Shown here one piece after another: positions 1 through 10,290 of a DNA stretch of 64,000 nt. The position numbers and the translations under genes were made by a program. The DNA comes from Glycine soja. Taxonomy: Eukaryota; Streptophyta; Magnoliopsida; Fabales; Fabaceae. Position 1 is the stretch's first letter. The number at the start of each line of letters is the position of its first letter. Under the pieces are notes generated by a model. The model saw nothing but the letters and a program-made list of their open reading frames with translations. It was not told the DNA's origin and searched no databases. The DNA lies in NCBI RefSeq assembly GCF_004193775.1, contig NC_041016.1:32190120-32254119 (forward strand), read 5' to 3'.

Positions 1-1
1 G

Positions 2-1528
2 GTTGTTGATGATCTAACTCCAGTAAGAAAGAAGGATGTCGAAGAAGATGTCAGAACATCGGGAGACAATGTAGCAGATACAGCTAAAAGTGCAGAAAAT
101 GCAGAAAACTCTGATTCTGCTACAGATGAACCAAACATCAATCAACCTGACAAGAGTCCCTCCATTAGAATCCAGAAGATGCACCCCAAGGAGCTGATTA
201 TAGGAGATCCAAACAGAGGAGTCACTACAAGATCAAGGGAGATTGAGATTGTCTCCAATTCATGTTTTGTCTCCAAAATTGAGCCCAAGAATGTGAAAGA
301 GGCACTGACTGATGAGTTCTGGATCAATGCTATGCAAGAAGAATTGGAGCAATTCAAAAGGAATGAAGTTTGGGAGCTAGTTCCTAGACCCGAGGGAACT
401 AATGTGATTGGCACCAAGTGGATCTTCAAGAAGGCTCACTATGGATTGAAGCAAGCTCCAAGAGCTTGGTATGAAAGGCTAACAGAGTTCCTTACTCAGC
501 AAGGGTATAGGAAGGGAGGAATTGACAAGACTCTCTTTGTCAAACAAGATGCTGAAAACTTGATGATAGCACAGATATATGTTGATGACATTGTGTTTGG
601 AGGGATGTCGAATGAGATGCTTCGACATTTTGTCCAACAGATGCAATCTGAATTTGAGATGAGTCTTGTTGGAGAGCTGACTTATTTTCTGGGACTCCAA
701 GTGAAGCAGATGGAAGACTCCATATTCCTCTCACAAAGCAAGTATGCAAAGAACATTGTCAAGAAGTTTGGGATGGAAAATGCCAGCCATAAAAGAACAC
801 CTGCACCTACTCACTTGAAGTTGTCAAAAGATGAAGCTGGCACCAGTGTTGATCAAAGTCTGTACAGAAGCATGATTGGGAGCTTACTATATTTAACAGC
901 AAGCAGACCTGACATCACCTTTGCAGTAGGTGTTTGTGCAAGATATCAAGCCAACCCTAAGATAAGTCACTTGAATCAAGTAAAGAGAATTCTGAAATAT
1001 GTAAATGGCACCAGTGACTATGGGATTATGTACTGTCATTGTTCAGATTCAATGCTGGTTGGGTATTGTGATGCTGATTGGGCTGGAAGTGCAGATGGCA
1101 GAAAAAGCACTTCTGGTGGATGTTTCTATTTGGGCAACAATCTTATTTCATGGTTCAGCAAGAAGCAGAACTGTGTGTCCCTATCTACTGCAGAAGCAGA
1201 GTATATTGCAGCAGGAAGCAGCTGTTCACAACTAGTTTGGATGAAGCAGATGCTTAAGGAGTACAATGTTGAACAAGATGTCATGACATTGTACTGTGAC
1301 AACTTGAGTGCTATTAATATTTCTAAAAATCCTGTTCAACACAGCAGAACCAAGCACATTGACATTAGATATCACTATATTAGAGATCTTGTTGATGATA
1401 AAGTTATCACACTGAAGCATGTTGACACTGAGGAACAAATAGCAGATATTTTCACAAAGGCATTGGATGCAAATCAGTTTGAAAAACTGAGGGGCAAGCT
1501 GGGCATTTGTCTACTAGAGGATTTATAG
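2..1528 (+). pseudogene. pol: SIRE1-like pol C-terminus (reverse transcriptase and RNase H) with internal deletion
   Basis: This frame is open from base 2 to the TAG at 1526-1528. It holds the end of the integrase/RT linker (around VTTRSREIEIVSNSCFVSK), the RT start (WELVPRPEGTNVIGTKWIFK), the catalytic box YVDDIVFGG near 580-606, and a full RNase H. RNase H motifs are YCDADWAG (first Asp), STAEAEY (Glu) and YCDNLSAI (Asp). Between GTKWIFK and YGLKQAPRAWYE, near base 434, copia elements normally have about 100-130 residues of fingers and palm, including the first catalytic Asp. They are missing here, in frame, with AAGAAG at the join. Polymerase activity should be lost although the ORF stays open. 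The 5' end of the gene is outside the window. Confidence 0.88.
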
Positions 1529-1723
1529 CAATTACTTTTATCTGAACGTGCTCAAACGTTAATAGCGCGTTCACTACTGGGCCAAAACAAATTCGACCGT
1601 TGCTTCACACGTCCCTCTACATTCCTCATTCAAACTCATATTTTCGTGGTAATCTCGTTTTCATCAGCATTCCCCAACACCTCTCAGAGATTCACGAAAC
1701 CACTCCAAAAGCTCTGCTTCTCC

Positions 1724-3484
1724 ATGGCTACCTCACCAAAAGAAACTTCAGCTCCTGGTTCACCCTCTGTACCATCATCTCCATCATCCACCAAAGCACC
1801 ATCAAACCAGGAACAACCTGAATTCAATATCCAACCCATACAAATGATTCCTGGTCCAGCCCCTGTTCCTGAGAAACTGGTCCCCAAAAGACAACAGGGA
1901 GTGAAGATTTCTGAAAACCCTAGCCTTGCAACAAGTCCTAGGGAAGTAGACACGGAGATGGATAAGAAGATCCGCAGTATTGTGAGTAGCATTTTGAAAA
2001 ATGCTTCTGTCCCTGATGCTGATAAAGATGTTCCAACATCTTCCACCCCAAATGCTGAAGTCCTCTCTTCATCCAGTAAAGAGGAATCAACAGAGGAAGA
2101 GGATCAAGCCACAGAGGAGACCCCTGCACCAAGGGCACCAGAACCTGCTCCAGGTGACCTCATTGACCTAGAAGAAGTAGAATCTGATGAGGAACCCATT
2201 GCCAAACAGTTGGCACCTGGCATTGCAGAAAGATTACAAAGCAGAAAGGGAAAAACCCCCATTACTAGGTCTGGACGAATCAAAACTATGGCACAGAAGA
2301 AGAGCACTCCAATCACTCCTACCACATCCAGATGGAGCAAAGTTGCAATCCCTTCCAAGAAGAGGAAAGAAATTTCCTCATCTGATTCTGATGATGATGT
2401 CGAACTAGATGTTCCCGACATCAAGAGGGCCAAGAAATCAGGGAAAAAGGTGCCTGGAAATGTCCCTGATGCACCATTGGACAACATTTCATTCCACTCC
2501 ATTGACAATGTTGAAAGGTGGAAATTTGTATATCAACGCAGACTTGCCTTAGAAAGAGAACTGGGAAGAGATGCCTTGGATTGCAAGGAGATCATGGACC
2601 TCATCAAGGCTGCTGGACTGCTGAAAACTGTCACCAAGTTGGGAAATTGCTATGAAAGTCTAGTCAGGGAATTCATTGTCAACATTCCCTCTGACATAAC
2701 AAACAGAAAGAGTGATGAGTATCAGAAAGTGTTTGTCAGAGGAAAATGTGTTAGATTCTCCCCTGCTGTAATCAACAAATACCTGGGCAGACCAACTGAA
2801 GGAGTGGTGGATATTGCTGTTTCTGAGCATCAAATTGCCAAGGAAATCACTGCCAAACAAGTCCAGCATTGGCCAAAGAAAGGGAAGCTTTCTGCAGGGA
2901 AGCTAAGTGTGAAGTATGCAATCCTGCATAGGATTGGCACTGCAAACTGGGTACCCACCAATCATACTTCCACTGTTGCCACAGGTTTGGGTAAATTTCT
3001 GTATGCTGTTGGAACCAAGTCCAAATTTAATTTTGGAAACTATATTTTTGATCAAACTATTAAGCATTCAGAATCTTTTGCTGTCAAATTACCCATTGCC
3101 TTCCCAACTGTATTGTGTGGCATTATGCTGAGTCAACATCCCAATATTTTAAACAACATAGACTCTGTGAAGAAGAGAGAATCTGCTCTATCCCTGCATT
3201 ACAAACTGTTTGAGGGGACACATGTCCCAGACATTGTCTCGACATCAGGGAAAGCTGCTGCTTCAGGTGCTGTGTCCAAGGATGCTTTGATTGCTGAACT
3301 CAAGGACACATGCAAGGTGCTGGAGGCAACCATCAAAGCCACCACAGAGAAGAAAATGGAGCTGGAACGCCTGATCAAAAGACTCTCAGACAGTGGCATT
3401 GATGATGGAGAAGCAGCTGAGGAAGAAGAAGAAGCAGCAGAGGATACAGAATCAGATGATGATGATTCTGATGCCACCCCATGA
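1724..3484 (+). CDS. Envelope-like ORF of SIRE1-type element
   Basis: The first in-frame ATG is at 1724 and gives 586 residues to the TGA at 3482-3484; the frame is also open upstream to about 1646. The N-terminal third is low complexity and rich in Pro, Ser, Thr and Glu, followed by basic clusters such as KKRKEISSSDSDDD. The middle (about 2470-3190) is more globular and hydrophobic. The C-terminus has a coiled-coil-like stretch (ELKDTCKVLEATIKATTEKK) and ends in an acidic EEEEEAAEDTESDDDD tail. It lies about 195 bp after pol, where Sireviruses carry an 'envelope-like' gene of unproven function. I see no clear signal peptide or transmembrane anchor. The frame has no stops although the neighbouring pol is deleted. 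Expression might use spliced RNA or stop readthrough, but that is inference. Confidence 0.85.
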   Translation: MATSPKETSAPGSPSVPSSPSSTKAPSNQEQPEFNIQPIQMIPGPAPVPEKLVPKRQQGVKISENPSLATSPREVDTEMDKKIRSIVSSILKNASVPDADKDVPTSSTPNAEVLSSSSKEESTEEEDQATEETPAPRAPEPAPGDLIDLEEVESDEEPIAKQLAPGIAERLQSRKGKTPITRSGRIKTMAQKKSTPITPTTSRWSKVAIPSKKRKEISSSDSDDDVELDVPDIKRAKKSGKKVPGNVPDAPLDNISFHSIDNVERWKFVYQRRLALERELGRDALDCKEIMDLIKAAGLLKTVTKLGNCYESLVREFIVNIPSDITNRKSDEYQKVFVRGKCVRFSPAVINKYLGRPTEGVVDIAVSEHQIAKEITAKQVQHWPKKGKLSAGKLSVKYAILHRIGTANWVPTNHTSTVATGLGKFLYAVGTKSKFNFGNYIFDQTIKHSESFAVKLPIAFPTVLCGIMLSQHPNILNNIDSVKKRESALSLHYKLFEGTHVPDIVSTSGKAAASGAVSKDALIAELKDTCKVLEATIKATTEKKMELERLIKRLSDSGIDDGEAAEEEEEAAEDTESDDDDSDATP

Positions 3485-3584
3485 CCATCCGACCTTTATT
3501 TTTGCTGTTACTCTTACTAGTTATTGGTCTGTAATATTTGCACATTAATTTCATGCATTCTACTTTTGCCAAATTCTGTCTAAA

Positions 3585-3725
3585 AAGGGGGAGTAGTAGG
3601 ATATTATATTATGCATGATTTATGTGTTTGAGGGGGAGTAGTAGTTATATGATTTGAGGGGGAGTAGTAGGATATTATGCATGATTTATGATTTTGAGGG
3701 GGAGTAGTATTTGTACGGGAGTAGT
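3585..3725 (+). repeat. Multiple polypurine tracts (GGGGGAGTAGTAG)
   Basis: GGGGGAGTAGTAG or close variants recur four to five times, at about 3587, 3633, 3658 and 3697, separated by T-rich spacers such as ATTATGCATGATTTATG. Repeated polypurine tracts upstream of the 3' LTR are a known Sirevirus feature; each may act as a plus-strand primer. A short (CTG)n/(ATG)n run follows at about 3734-3755. Confidence 0.75.
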
Positions 3726-4040
3726 ATTTGTACTGCTGCTGCTGCTGATGATGATTGATGTAAGCTACTGAAACTAGTAGCTGATAGAAGATGCTGCAGT
3801 GAACTGCTGCCTAGCAGAATAAGAGCATGGAGACAGGGGGAGCAGAAAGCTGATGTCACGTGAGATGTCTTGACATCCTGGAAAAGACTTGTAGATGTGC
3901 AACTTGCAGAATTTTGCTGTCACCACTACAGATACTGCTGTGCTTGACTACTCTGATAATGAAAGTTGCTGATCCCACTTGCATGACTGCTCGTACCTGC
4001 TCAGGAAGTGTCTAAGTATGTTTTAGACAAAATTTGCCAA
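3726..4040 (+). other. Non-coding 3' region of the SIRE1-like element
   Basis: This lies between the polypurine repeats and the final tract. It contains short CTGCTG/GATGAT runs but no ORF, hairpin array or other feature that I can name. Confidence 0.5.
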
Positions 4041-4050
4041 AGGGGGAGAT
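4041..4050 (+). promoter_or_regulatory. Terminal polypurine tract next to the LTR
   Basis: AGGGGGAGAT directly precedes the LTR start TGTTAGTGCTT. This is the expected position of the plus-strand primer. Confidence 0.8.
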
Positions 4051-5033
4051 TGTTAGTGCTTAGCTTTACTGAGTTTTAATAGATTGGCTAAAATTTTGTT
4101 AAAACATAAGCACTTAGACAATGAAGGAAAGCTGGAGTTGCTGCACATGATGTCCAACGTTATGTCAAGGAATCAGATTGGGCTGCACAATGCACAAGGC
4201 AAGATAAAATGTCAAATGAAGAATTGAAGCTGCAGGATCCACGATGTCGGATACAATGTCCAGGACATCCTGCCCGAAAATACTGGACACATAAATCTGT
4301 TATACCTTTAACAGATTAATGTGCAGTTAGCAACAGATTTGGCGATCTATCTTTAGGAACGAATTAAAAGATAATTAAAGTTCGAATTACAAACTTGAAT
4401 AGTTCGTTCAGGGATTAAAGATTAAAGATAAAAACTAAAAGATCAAACTTTATCTTTTAGATCTTTAAGTGCAGATTTTTCAGGAGAATGATAGATCTTA
4501 TCCAGCGCAAGTTGTTGCAGCCCAGATACGCACACTGCTATATAAACATGAAGGCTGCATGGGTTTTGTACCAAGTCCGAGATTGAAGAGTTATTTTGTG
4601 AGTTTTGGGACTTGAGTGTTTTGTGAGCCACCTTGATGTTACCCTAACATCAAGTGTTGGACCTGAGTGTGTAGAGTTGATCTCTATTGTTCAGAGAGCA
4701 ATCTCTGGTGTGTCTTTGATTTATTTGTAAACACGGGAGAGTGATTGAGAGGGAGTGAGAGGGGTTCTCATATCTAAGAGTGGCTCTTAGGTAGAGGTTG
4801 CATGGGTAGTGGTTAGGTGAGAAGGTTGTAAACAGTGGCTGTTAGATCTTCGAACTAACACTATTTTAGTGGATTTCCTCCCTGGCTTGGTAGCCCCCAG
4901 ATGTAGGTGACGTTGCACCGAACTGGGTTAACAATTCTCTTGTGTTATTTACTTGTTTAATCTGTTCATACTGTCAAATATAATCTGCATGTTCTGAAGC
5001 GTGATGTCGTGACATCCGGTACGACATCTGTCA
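4051..5033 (+). repeat. SIRE1-like LTR
   Basis: The 983-bp segment begins TGTTAGTGCTTAG and ends CATCTGTCA, so it has TG...CA termini. It contains a TATA box at 4539-4546. It follows the envelope-like ORF and polypurine tract as a 3' LTR should, yet it is followed by a primer-binding-site-like sequence as a 5' LTR would be. Confidence 0.85.
4539..4546 (+). promoter_or_regulatory. TATA box of the SIRE1-like LTR
   Basis: TATATAAA sits in the LTR, and transcription would run rightward. This is a sequence match only. Confidence 0.55.
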
Positions 5034-5034
5034 T

Positions 5035-5044
5035 TGGTATCAGA
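5035..5044 (+). promoter_or_regulatory. Primer-binding-site stub (initiator-Met tRNA type)
   Basis: TGGTATCAGA lies one base after the LTR end and matches the start of the plant copia primer-binding site TGGTATCAGAGC. The match stops after ten bases and Ogre coding sequence follows. It is either a real stub of a deleted downstream element or a chance match in the Ogre frame. Confidence 0.55.
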
Positions 5045-6456
5045 ATTTCAGGCTTCGTTTATTGACATCTTGACACTATTGATATTTGGCTTCGTCCTCT
5101 TTCCAAATGTGGATGGATTAGTGGACCTAGAAGCAATTGATGCCTTCCTTGCTTATCACCATAGCAAGGAAAGCCCGATCATTGCTATTTTGGCCGATGT
5201 CTATGACATGTTCGACCGAAGATGCGAAAAAAGCGGCCCAAGAATTGTTTGCTATACACTGGCTCTCTATGTATGGCTTGTCTCGCACCTTTTTTTGTCA
5301 AGAAAGTAGGCCCACCTATCAACTGCAAGGTCACCGCTTATGTGCCGAGAAAGGAAAGGAAAATTGGGAGCAACTCTTGGCTAGTGTCGTAGGGGCATCC
5401 ATTAATTGGTTCCCCTGTTGGAAGGAAGGAATAACCGGGGTTTTTTCCTCATGCGAAGGATTTCCAAATGTTCCCTTATTGGGAACAAGGGGTTGTATTA
5501 TTTATAATCCCGTCCTTGCCATAAGACAGCTTGGTTACCCCATGAGAGGAGCGCCGTCGGAGGAAAACATCACGCCTTTCATCGCATGGGATTTCAGTGA
5601 CCCTAATGCGAGGGTACTTCAAGGAGTCTGCAAGGCATGGGATGCAGTGCAAAGGAAAGATAAAAAGCTTTGGGGAAGTAGTAATGGGATCATCGACGAC
5701 TCTCATAAGTGGCTGAGAGCCCAGACAAAAGAGTTGGATTGGCTCCCAAAGCTAATGGTTGCAAGAGAGGAAGAGACTGAAACTCCAGAGGAGAGTGAGG
5801 AAGTACAAGGTGGAACTTGAAAGAGCCTAAGCAGTCAAAGAGAAGTTCAAGTCCACAACCATCAAAGTCCAGAAAGCATACGATGAACTAAGGGACATCA
5901 ATATGGCCACCGCCGAAGCCTTGGAACGGGAAACCAGGAGGGCCCAAAAGGAAGAACAAGGTCAAAACAAGTTCCGAGGAGCTTTCTAGAGCAGCAAAAG
6001 TGAGCTTAAGCTCCAAAGAGCCAAAAAGGATTAGTCGCGGGTCGATTGAATGATCTTGAAAGATGAGTTAAAGGCTTGCCAATGGTCAAAAAAATGCTTG
6101 TCTGAGCAGTTGAACAAAACCAAAGAAACATATGGGCCATCATCGACCAGTACAAGGAAAAGCTAAACCTAGCAGCGACTCATGAATGGAGGCTAGAGGA
6201 CGAGTACGCCAAGGTATCAGTCCTGCAAATGGAAAGGGAAGCAAGGGAAAGGGTGATCGATTCATTGCACAAAGAAGCAATGATGTGGATGGATAGGTTC
6301 GCCTTTACTTTGAATGGAAGTCAAGAGCTTCCCTGACTGCTAGCCAAGGCCAAGGCAATGGCGGATGTGTACTAAGCTCTTGAGGAGGTTCACGGGCTCC
6401 TCAACTACTACCAACACATGATTGACCTAATGGCCCACATAATTAGGAGCCGTTAA
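5045..6456 (+). pseudogene. Ogre-type ORF1 (DUF7745-like protein) remnant
   Basis: Translation resembles the conserved plant ORF found upstream of gag in Ogre-like elements, which I recall as DUF7745; its function is unknown. Recognisable blocks are FIDILTLLIFGFVLFPN, AFLAYHHSKESPIIAILADV, GCIIYNPVLAIRQLGYPMRG and KWLRAQTKELDWLPKL. The frame shifts in a run of seven T at 5290-5296. A TGA at 5818-5820 and further stops break the charged, coiled-coil-like C-terminal part (about 5820-6450), which ends at TAA 6454-6456. The N-terminal half of the protein is absent because the SIRE1-like LTR lies there. Confidence 0.7.
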
Positions 6457-6535
6457 GGAAATTGTATTGTCGCTTTGATTTTGACTAGATAAACCCTCTT
6501 TGTTCCCTAATAAAATGAGGTTGATTTAATCCTGT

Positions 6536-8819
6536 GTGTTTAAAACTTTGTGTGAATCCAATACCTCGACAACTTATCTTTGGCATGCATTCATGTTTAG
6601 TTCTTTGTTGCATTACTCACCGTATTTTGTTCCTTTCGAAAGTAACACCATAACTAAATGCGCTCCAAGGCACCCCTATCGAACCCGTTCTAAGTCTAGA
6701 GCCATGGGTGACGTAGAGGAAGTGCAGGAATAGATGAAAGCCAAAATGTCCACCTTGAAAGATCAAATGGCTTCCATGATGGAAGCCATGCTAAGCATGA
6801 GAAGATTAATAGAAAGTAATGCAGCCACGGCTGCCGCTACTAGCACTATCACTGAGGCAGATCCGGTCCCTCCGTCTGCAATGAATCAAGCACACTAACT
6901 CGCCCCGGATATGATGGGATGAGGTGGAGACATATTGGGGAATACCAGCGGCCCACATCTGGGGTATAACAGAAATTCTTACCCTTATGGCCTTACCCCC
7001 CAATTTTACATCACCTGCCATGCACGAGAACATGGAGCATGCTGTTCCCTTTACCTTCAAAGGGCAGCCTCCCCAGCCTATAGGGGGTGCCCGCGAAGAG
7101 CCTTAAGAGCGTGCCCAAGTGGATGTCGACTCATACCCCCTATTCACTGCCGAGGGACCGACATCCAATGCCTGGCCCCAGCCTAATAATGCAGGAGTCT
7201 CTCAACCCTGCCCGATGCAACCACTACACTTCTCCGTAGGGGGGTCGCCTCCGGTAGCGGAGGGAAGAAAGAAGCTCGATCTCATCAAAGAGAGATTGAG
7301 AGCGGTTGAAGGTTTCAGTGATTACCCCTTTACCTATATGATTGACTTATGTTTGGTATCTAATGTTGTCATCCTTCCCAAATTCAAGGTACCGGATTTT
7401 GATAGGTATAAGGGGATGACTTGCCCCTAAAATCACTTAAAAATGTATTGCCGGAAGATGGGGGCGTACTCGAGGGATGAGAAATTGCTCATGCACTTCT
7501 TCCAAGACAACATGGTGAGAGCCGCAATCATTTGGTATACCAACTTGGAAGCATCTCGCGTCCGCTCGTGGAAAGATTTGATTACTGCCTTCATTAGGCA
7601 GTATCAATATAACACTGACATGGCTCCCGATAGGACCCAACTATAGAACATGAGCAAACAGGAACATGAATAATTCAAGGAGTATGCCCAAAGATGGAGG
7701 GATTTGGCGGCTCAGGTGGCACCCCCTATGGTGGAAAGAGAAATGATTACCATGATGGTAGACACTCTGCTGGTGTTCTACTACGAGAAGTTGGTAGGCT
7801 ACATGCCCTCTAGCTTTGCGGATCTAGTATTCGCGGGTGAGAGGATCGAGATAGGCCTAAAATAGGGAAGTTCGACTATGTCGCCCCTGCCAGCACAAGC
7901 AACAAAAGATTCAGAATGGCCGGGGCAAAAAGAAAAGAAAGGGATGCTCATGCCGTGACCTCGGCTCCTGCTTGGCCAAAACCCCAATCAACACCTCACA
8001 ATACTCATCAATATGCCTAGCACCATCCAAGCTTTTTGGCCCATGCCGGAAACCCCTCCAACTCGGCACCCATCCAGCAAAGGTCATCTGCCCCATCACA
8101 AAGAGCCCCTGCTCAAGCCTCGGTTCCTGCAAGGCCTCGTCCCGCCGGTGATTTCAATCATGGCACAAGTTCCAATCCAGGGAGGAACCCTCTAGTGAAG
8201 AAGCTTCTGGAGTTTGTGCCAATTCCGATGTCATACGGGGACTTGTTGCCATCCCTAATCGCTAACCAGTTGGCAGTGGTGACCCTAGGAAGAATCTACC
8301 AGTCTCCTTTCCCGAGGTGGTACAACCCCAACGCGACCTGTGCGTATCATGGGGGTACTCCGAGGCATTCGATCGAGCAGTGTGTGACCCTCAAGCATAA
8401 AGTCCAAAGCTTGATTGACGGAGGATGACTAACATTCCAAGAAGATGGTCTGAATATGAAGACAAATCCGCTTGCCATTCATGGGGGACTGGCGGTAAAT
8501 GCAATAGAGGCGTGTGGGCTGTAGAGGCCTAAGCAAATGAAGGACGTGGTAACCTTAAGAAGGTTTATCTTTGAAGCATTGCAAGAGGTGGGTATTGTTT
8601 CCTTTGACGGGCACAAAAGGGACTCCTATTTGATGCATCTGGGTGCATCACATGACATGGAGACATGTTCAACAATGGATGAGCTATTACAACAAATGAT
8701 GGACCAAGGCCGATTTGAGATCAGTAAAGGGAACAAGGGAGAACAACACATGTGCATGCAGTCGGCAGTCAAAGAAAGCCCCACTAGACCCAAGCCTTTG
8801 GAGATACATTTCACCAGGG
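6536..8819 (+). pseudogene. gag: Ogre A gag, first part
   Basis: The frame passes through the basic block APRHPYRTRSKSRAMGD at about 6663, a Met/Lys-rich helix (QMASMMEAMLSMRR), a proline-rich linker, and the conserved capsid-like region. The capsid blocks are LPKFKVPDFDRYKGMTCP, MYCRKMGAYSRDEKLLMHFF, WYTNLEASRVRSWKDLI and EYAQRWRDLAAQV. Near 8338-8382 a CAYHGGTPRHSIEQC motif resembles a zinc knuckle but with a C-x2-H-x5-H-x4-C pattern. Several stops and frame changes break it, e.g. TAG after DRTQL and after QEHE (both look like CAG to TAG). At HFTRDV the gene is cut by element G and resumes at 19019. Confidence 0.8.
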
Positions 8820-8824
8820 ATGTG

Positions 8825-9925
8825 TGTTAGACAAGTGGCCTCAGATTCCTTAAGAAGGGCGGGGGGTTGAATTAAGATATTCCAAACTACTTCCCCAATT
8901 AAAATCTATTTCACTTTCTTTTCAAGTTATAAATTCCCTTAACAATGAAATTCTTAAATATTAATTCAAATAAAATAATTTGAATATGAATATAAAGCAA
9001 TAATAAACAAAGAAGATTAAGGGAAGAGAAACTGCAAACTCAGATTTATACTGGTTCGGCCACACCCTTGTGCCTACGTCCAGTCCCCAAGCAACCCGCT
9101 TGAGAGTTCCACTATCTTGTAAATTCCTTTTACAAGTTCTAAACACACAAGGACAATCCTTCCTTTGTGTTTATAATTCCTTTACAACAAGAGACCCACA
9201 GTCTCTTAATCCCTTAGAGAATGAGGAGAAGAAGAAGAATGAATCTCTCTAGAAAGAGATAGATTTTACAGATTGAGCACTCAAATAATTCCTTAATGAA
9301 TTGCAATTGAATTGGCCAAGGAATTTTTAAGAGGATAGAATGATTTTTGCTCTTTGAGAGGATAAACACTTGTTGTTCTGAAAAAATCTGTCAAAATCGT
9401 GTCTCAAGTCACATATATATAGGCCTATGATAGCCATTCAATAACCACATAAAAAGATGTGACTGTTGAGAATGTTTTCTGAAAAACTCCTCTGGTAATC
9501 GATTACAATAAGTGTGTAATCGATTACACTCTTTAAAATTTGAATTAAAACGTTTAGAAACTGCTGGTAATCGATTACCATATATATGTAATCGATTACA
9601 CAATGCAAATTTTGAATTCAAATTTTAATAGCTGTTGTAAATCAGTTTTGGCCACTGGTAATCGATTACATCCCCTGGTAATCGATTACCAGAGAGTAAA
9701 TTTGTTGAAAAAGACTTTTTTAACTTAAAATTCTTGGCCAAACCTTTTGCGATTTCAATTGGAATTCCCTTCCTATTTAATATCCTTTCTAAGACTCTAT
9801 AGACTGTCTTGATCATCCATCTTGAATATCTCTAATTGCTTTGTCTTGAGTAAATCTTTGAGAAGCATATGATTCATGTAATCCTTTGGCATCATCAAAA
9901 CATTCAGCTTGATCCTTTGTCTACA
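8825..9925 (-). repeat. Element G 3' LTR
   Basis: On the plus strand it begins TGTTAGACAAGTGG and ends CTTTGTCTACA. It carries three paired GTAATCGATTAC palindromes (first sites at 9495, 9567, 9658; partners at 9516, 9588, 9678). A TATATATA box at about 9411-9421 reads on the minus strand. A conserved block lies at about 9044-9093. Its twin is at 17913-19013. Confidence 0.92.
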
Positions 9926-9948
9926 ATCTCCCCCTTTTTGATGATGAC
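9926..9948 (-). promoter_or_regulatory. Polypurine tract of element G
   Basis: On the minus strand this reads purine-rich AAAAAGGGGGAGAT directly before the 3' LTR. Further CTCCCCCT tracts at about 10004-10015 and 10070-10082 suggest multiple polypurine tracts, as in Sireviruses. Confidence 0.8.
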
Positions 9949-10285
9949 AATACCTGAAATCAAGACAAGCTATATACAAGATGATAGCACGTTCACACAA
10001 CCCTTACTCCCCCTATCTTTTGGCATGTATGCCTAATTGATTTCTAACCCATATGTGTTCTCCCAAGTTCTCTCCCCCTTTGGCAACATCAAAAAGAACT
10101 AGATCAAAACAATCAATATCCAAACATTAACACAATAAATATCCAAACAAAGCCAACCATTAAATCAAAATAAATCCATACAGCGTCATAATTAACCAAA
10201 GCAAAAGCGAGAATTATAATAATAGTGCAAGACTAGAACAAAAAGCCAAATACATGGCGATAAAGCAAAGTACTAATAATATTTG
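9949..10285 (-). other. Non-coding 3' region of element G
   Basis: This is A-rich sequence with two extra polypurine-like tracts and no supportable ORF. It lies between the tract next to the 3' LTR and solo LTR H. Confidence 0.5.
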
Positions 10286-10290
10286 ACTAC

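Larger units (their letters stand above)
1..5033 (+). mobile_element. SIRE1-like Ty1/copia (Sirevirus) element, 3' part
   Basis: The visible order is pol C-terminus, envelope-like ORF, a run of GGGGGAGTAGTAG polypurine tracts, then an LTR. A second ORF after pol and repeated polypurine tracts before the 3' LTR are known traits of Sireviruses such as soybean SIRE1. The 5' part (5' LTR, gag, protease, integrase) is outside the window. Pol carries an internal deletion, so the copy cannot make a complete reverse transcriptase. The right end abuts Ogre A in an unusual way: a primer-binding-site-like decamer follows the LTR. Confidence 0.9.

Noticed and set aside
142..429. Antisense open frames over the SIRE1 pol and envelope-like genes
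   Set aside because: They mirror the codon pattern of strong sense genes and show no domain or start context of their own.
9490..9690. Palindrome sets considered as a CRISPR array
   Set aside because: Sites are 12-bp palindromes in a plant LTR promoter with 8-9-bp spacers, and no cas genes; this is not a CRISPR array.
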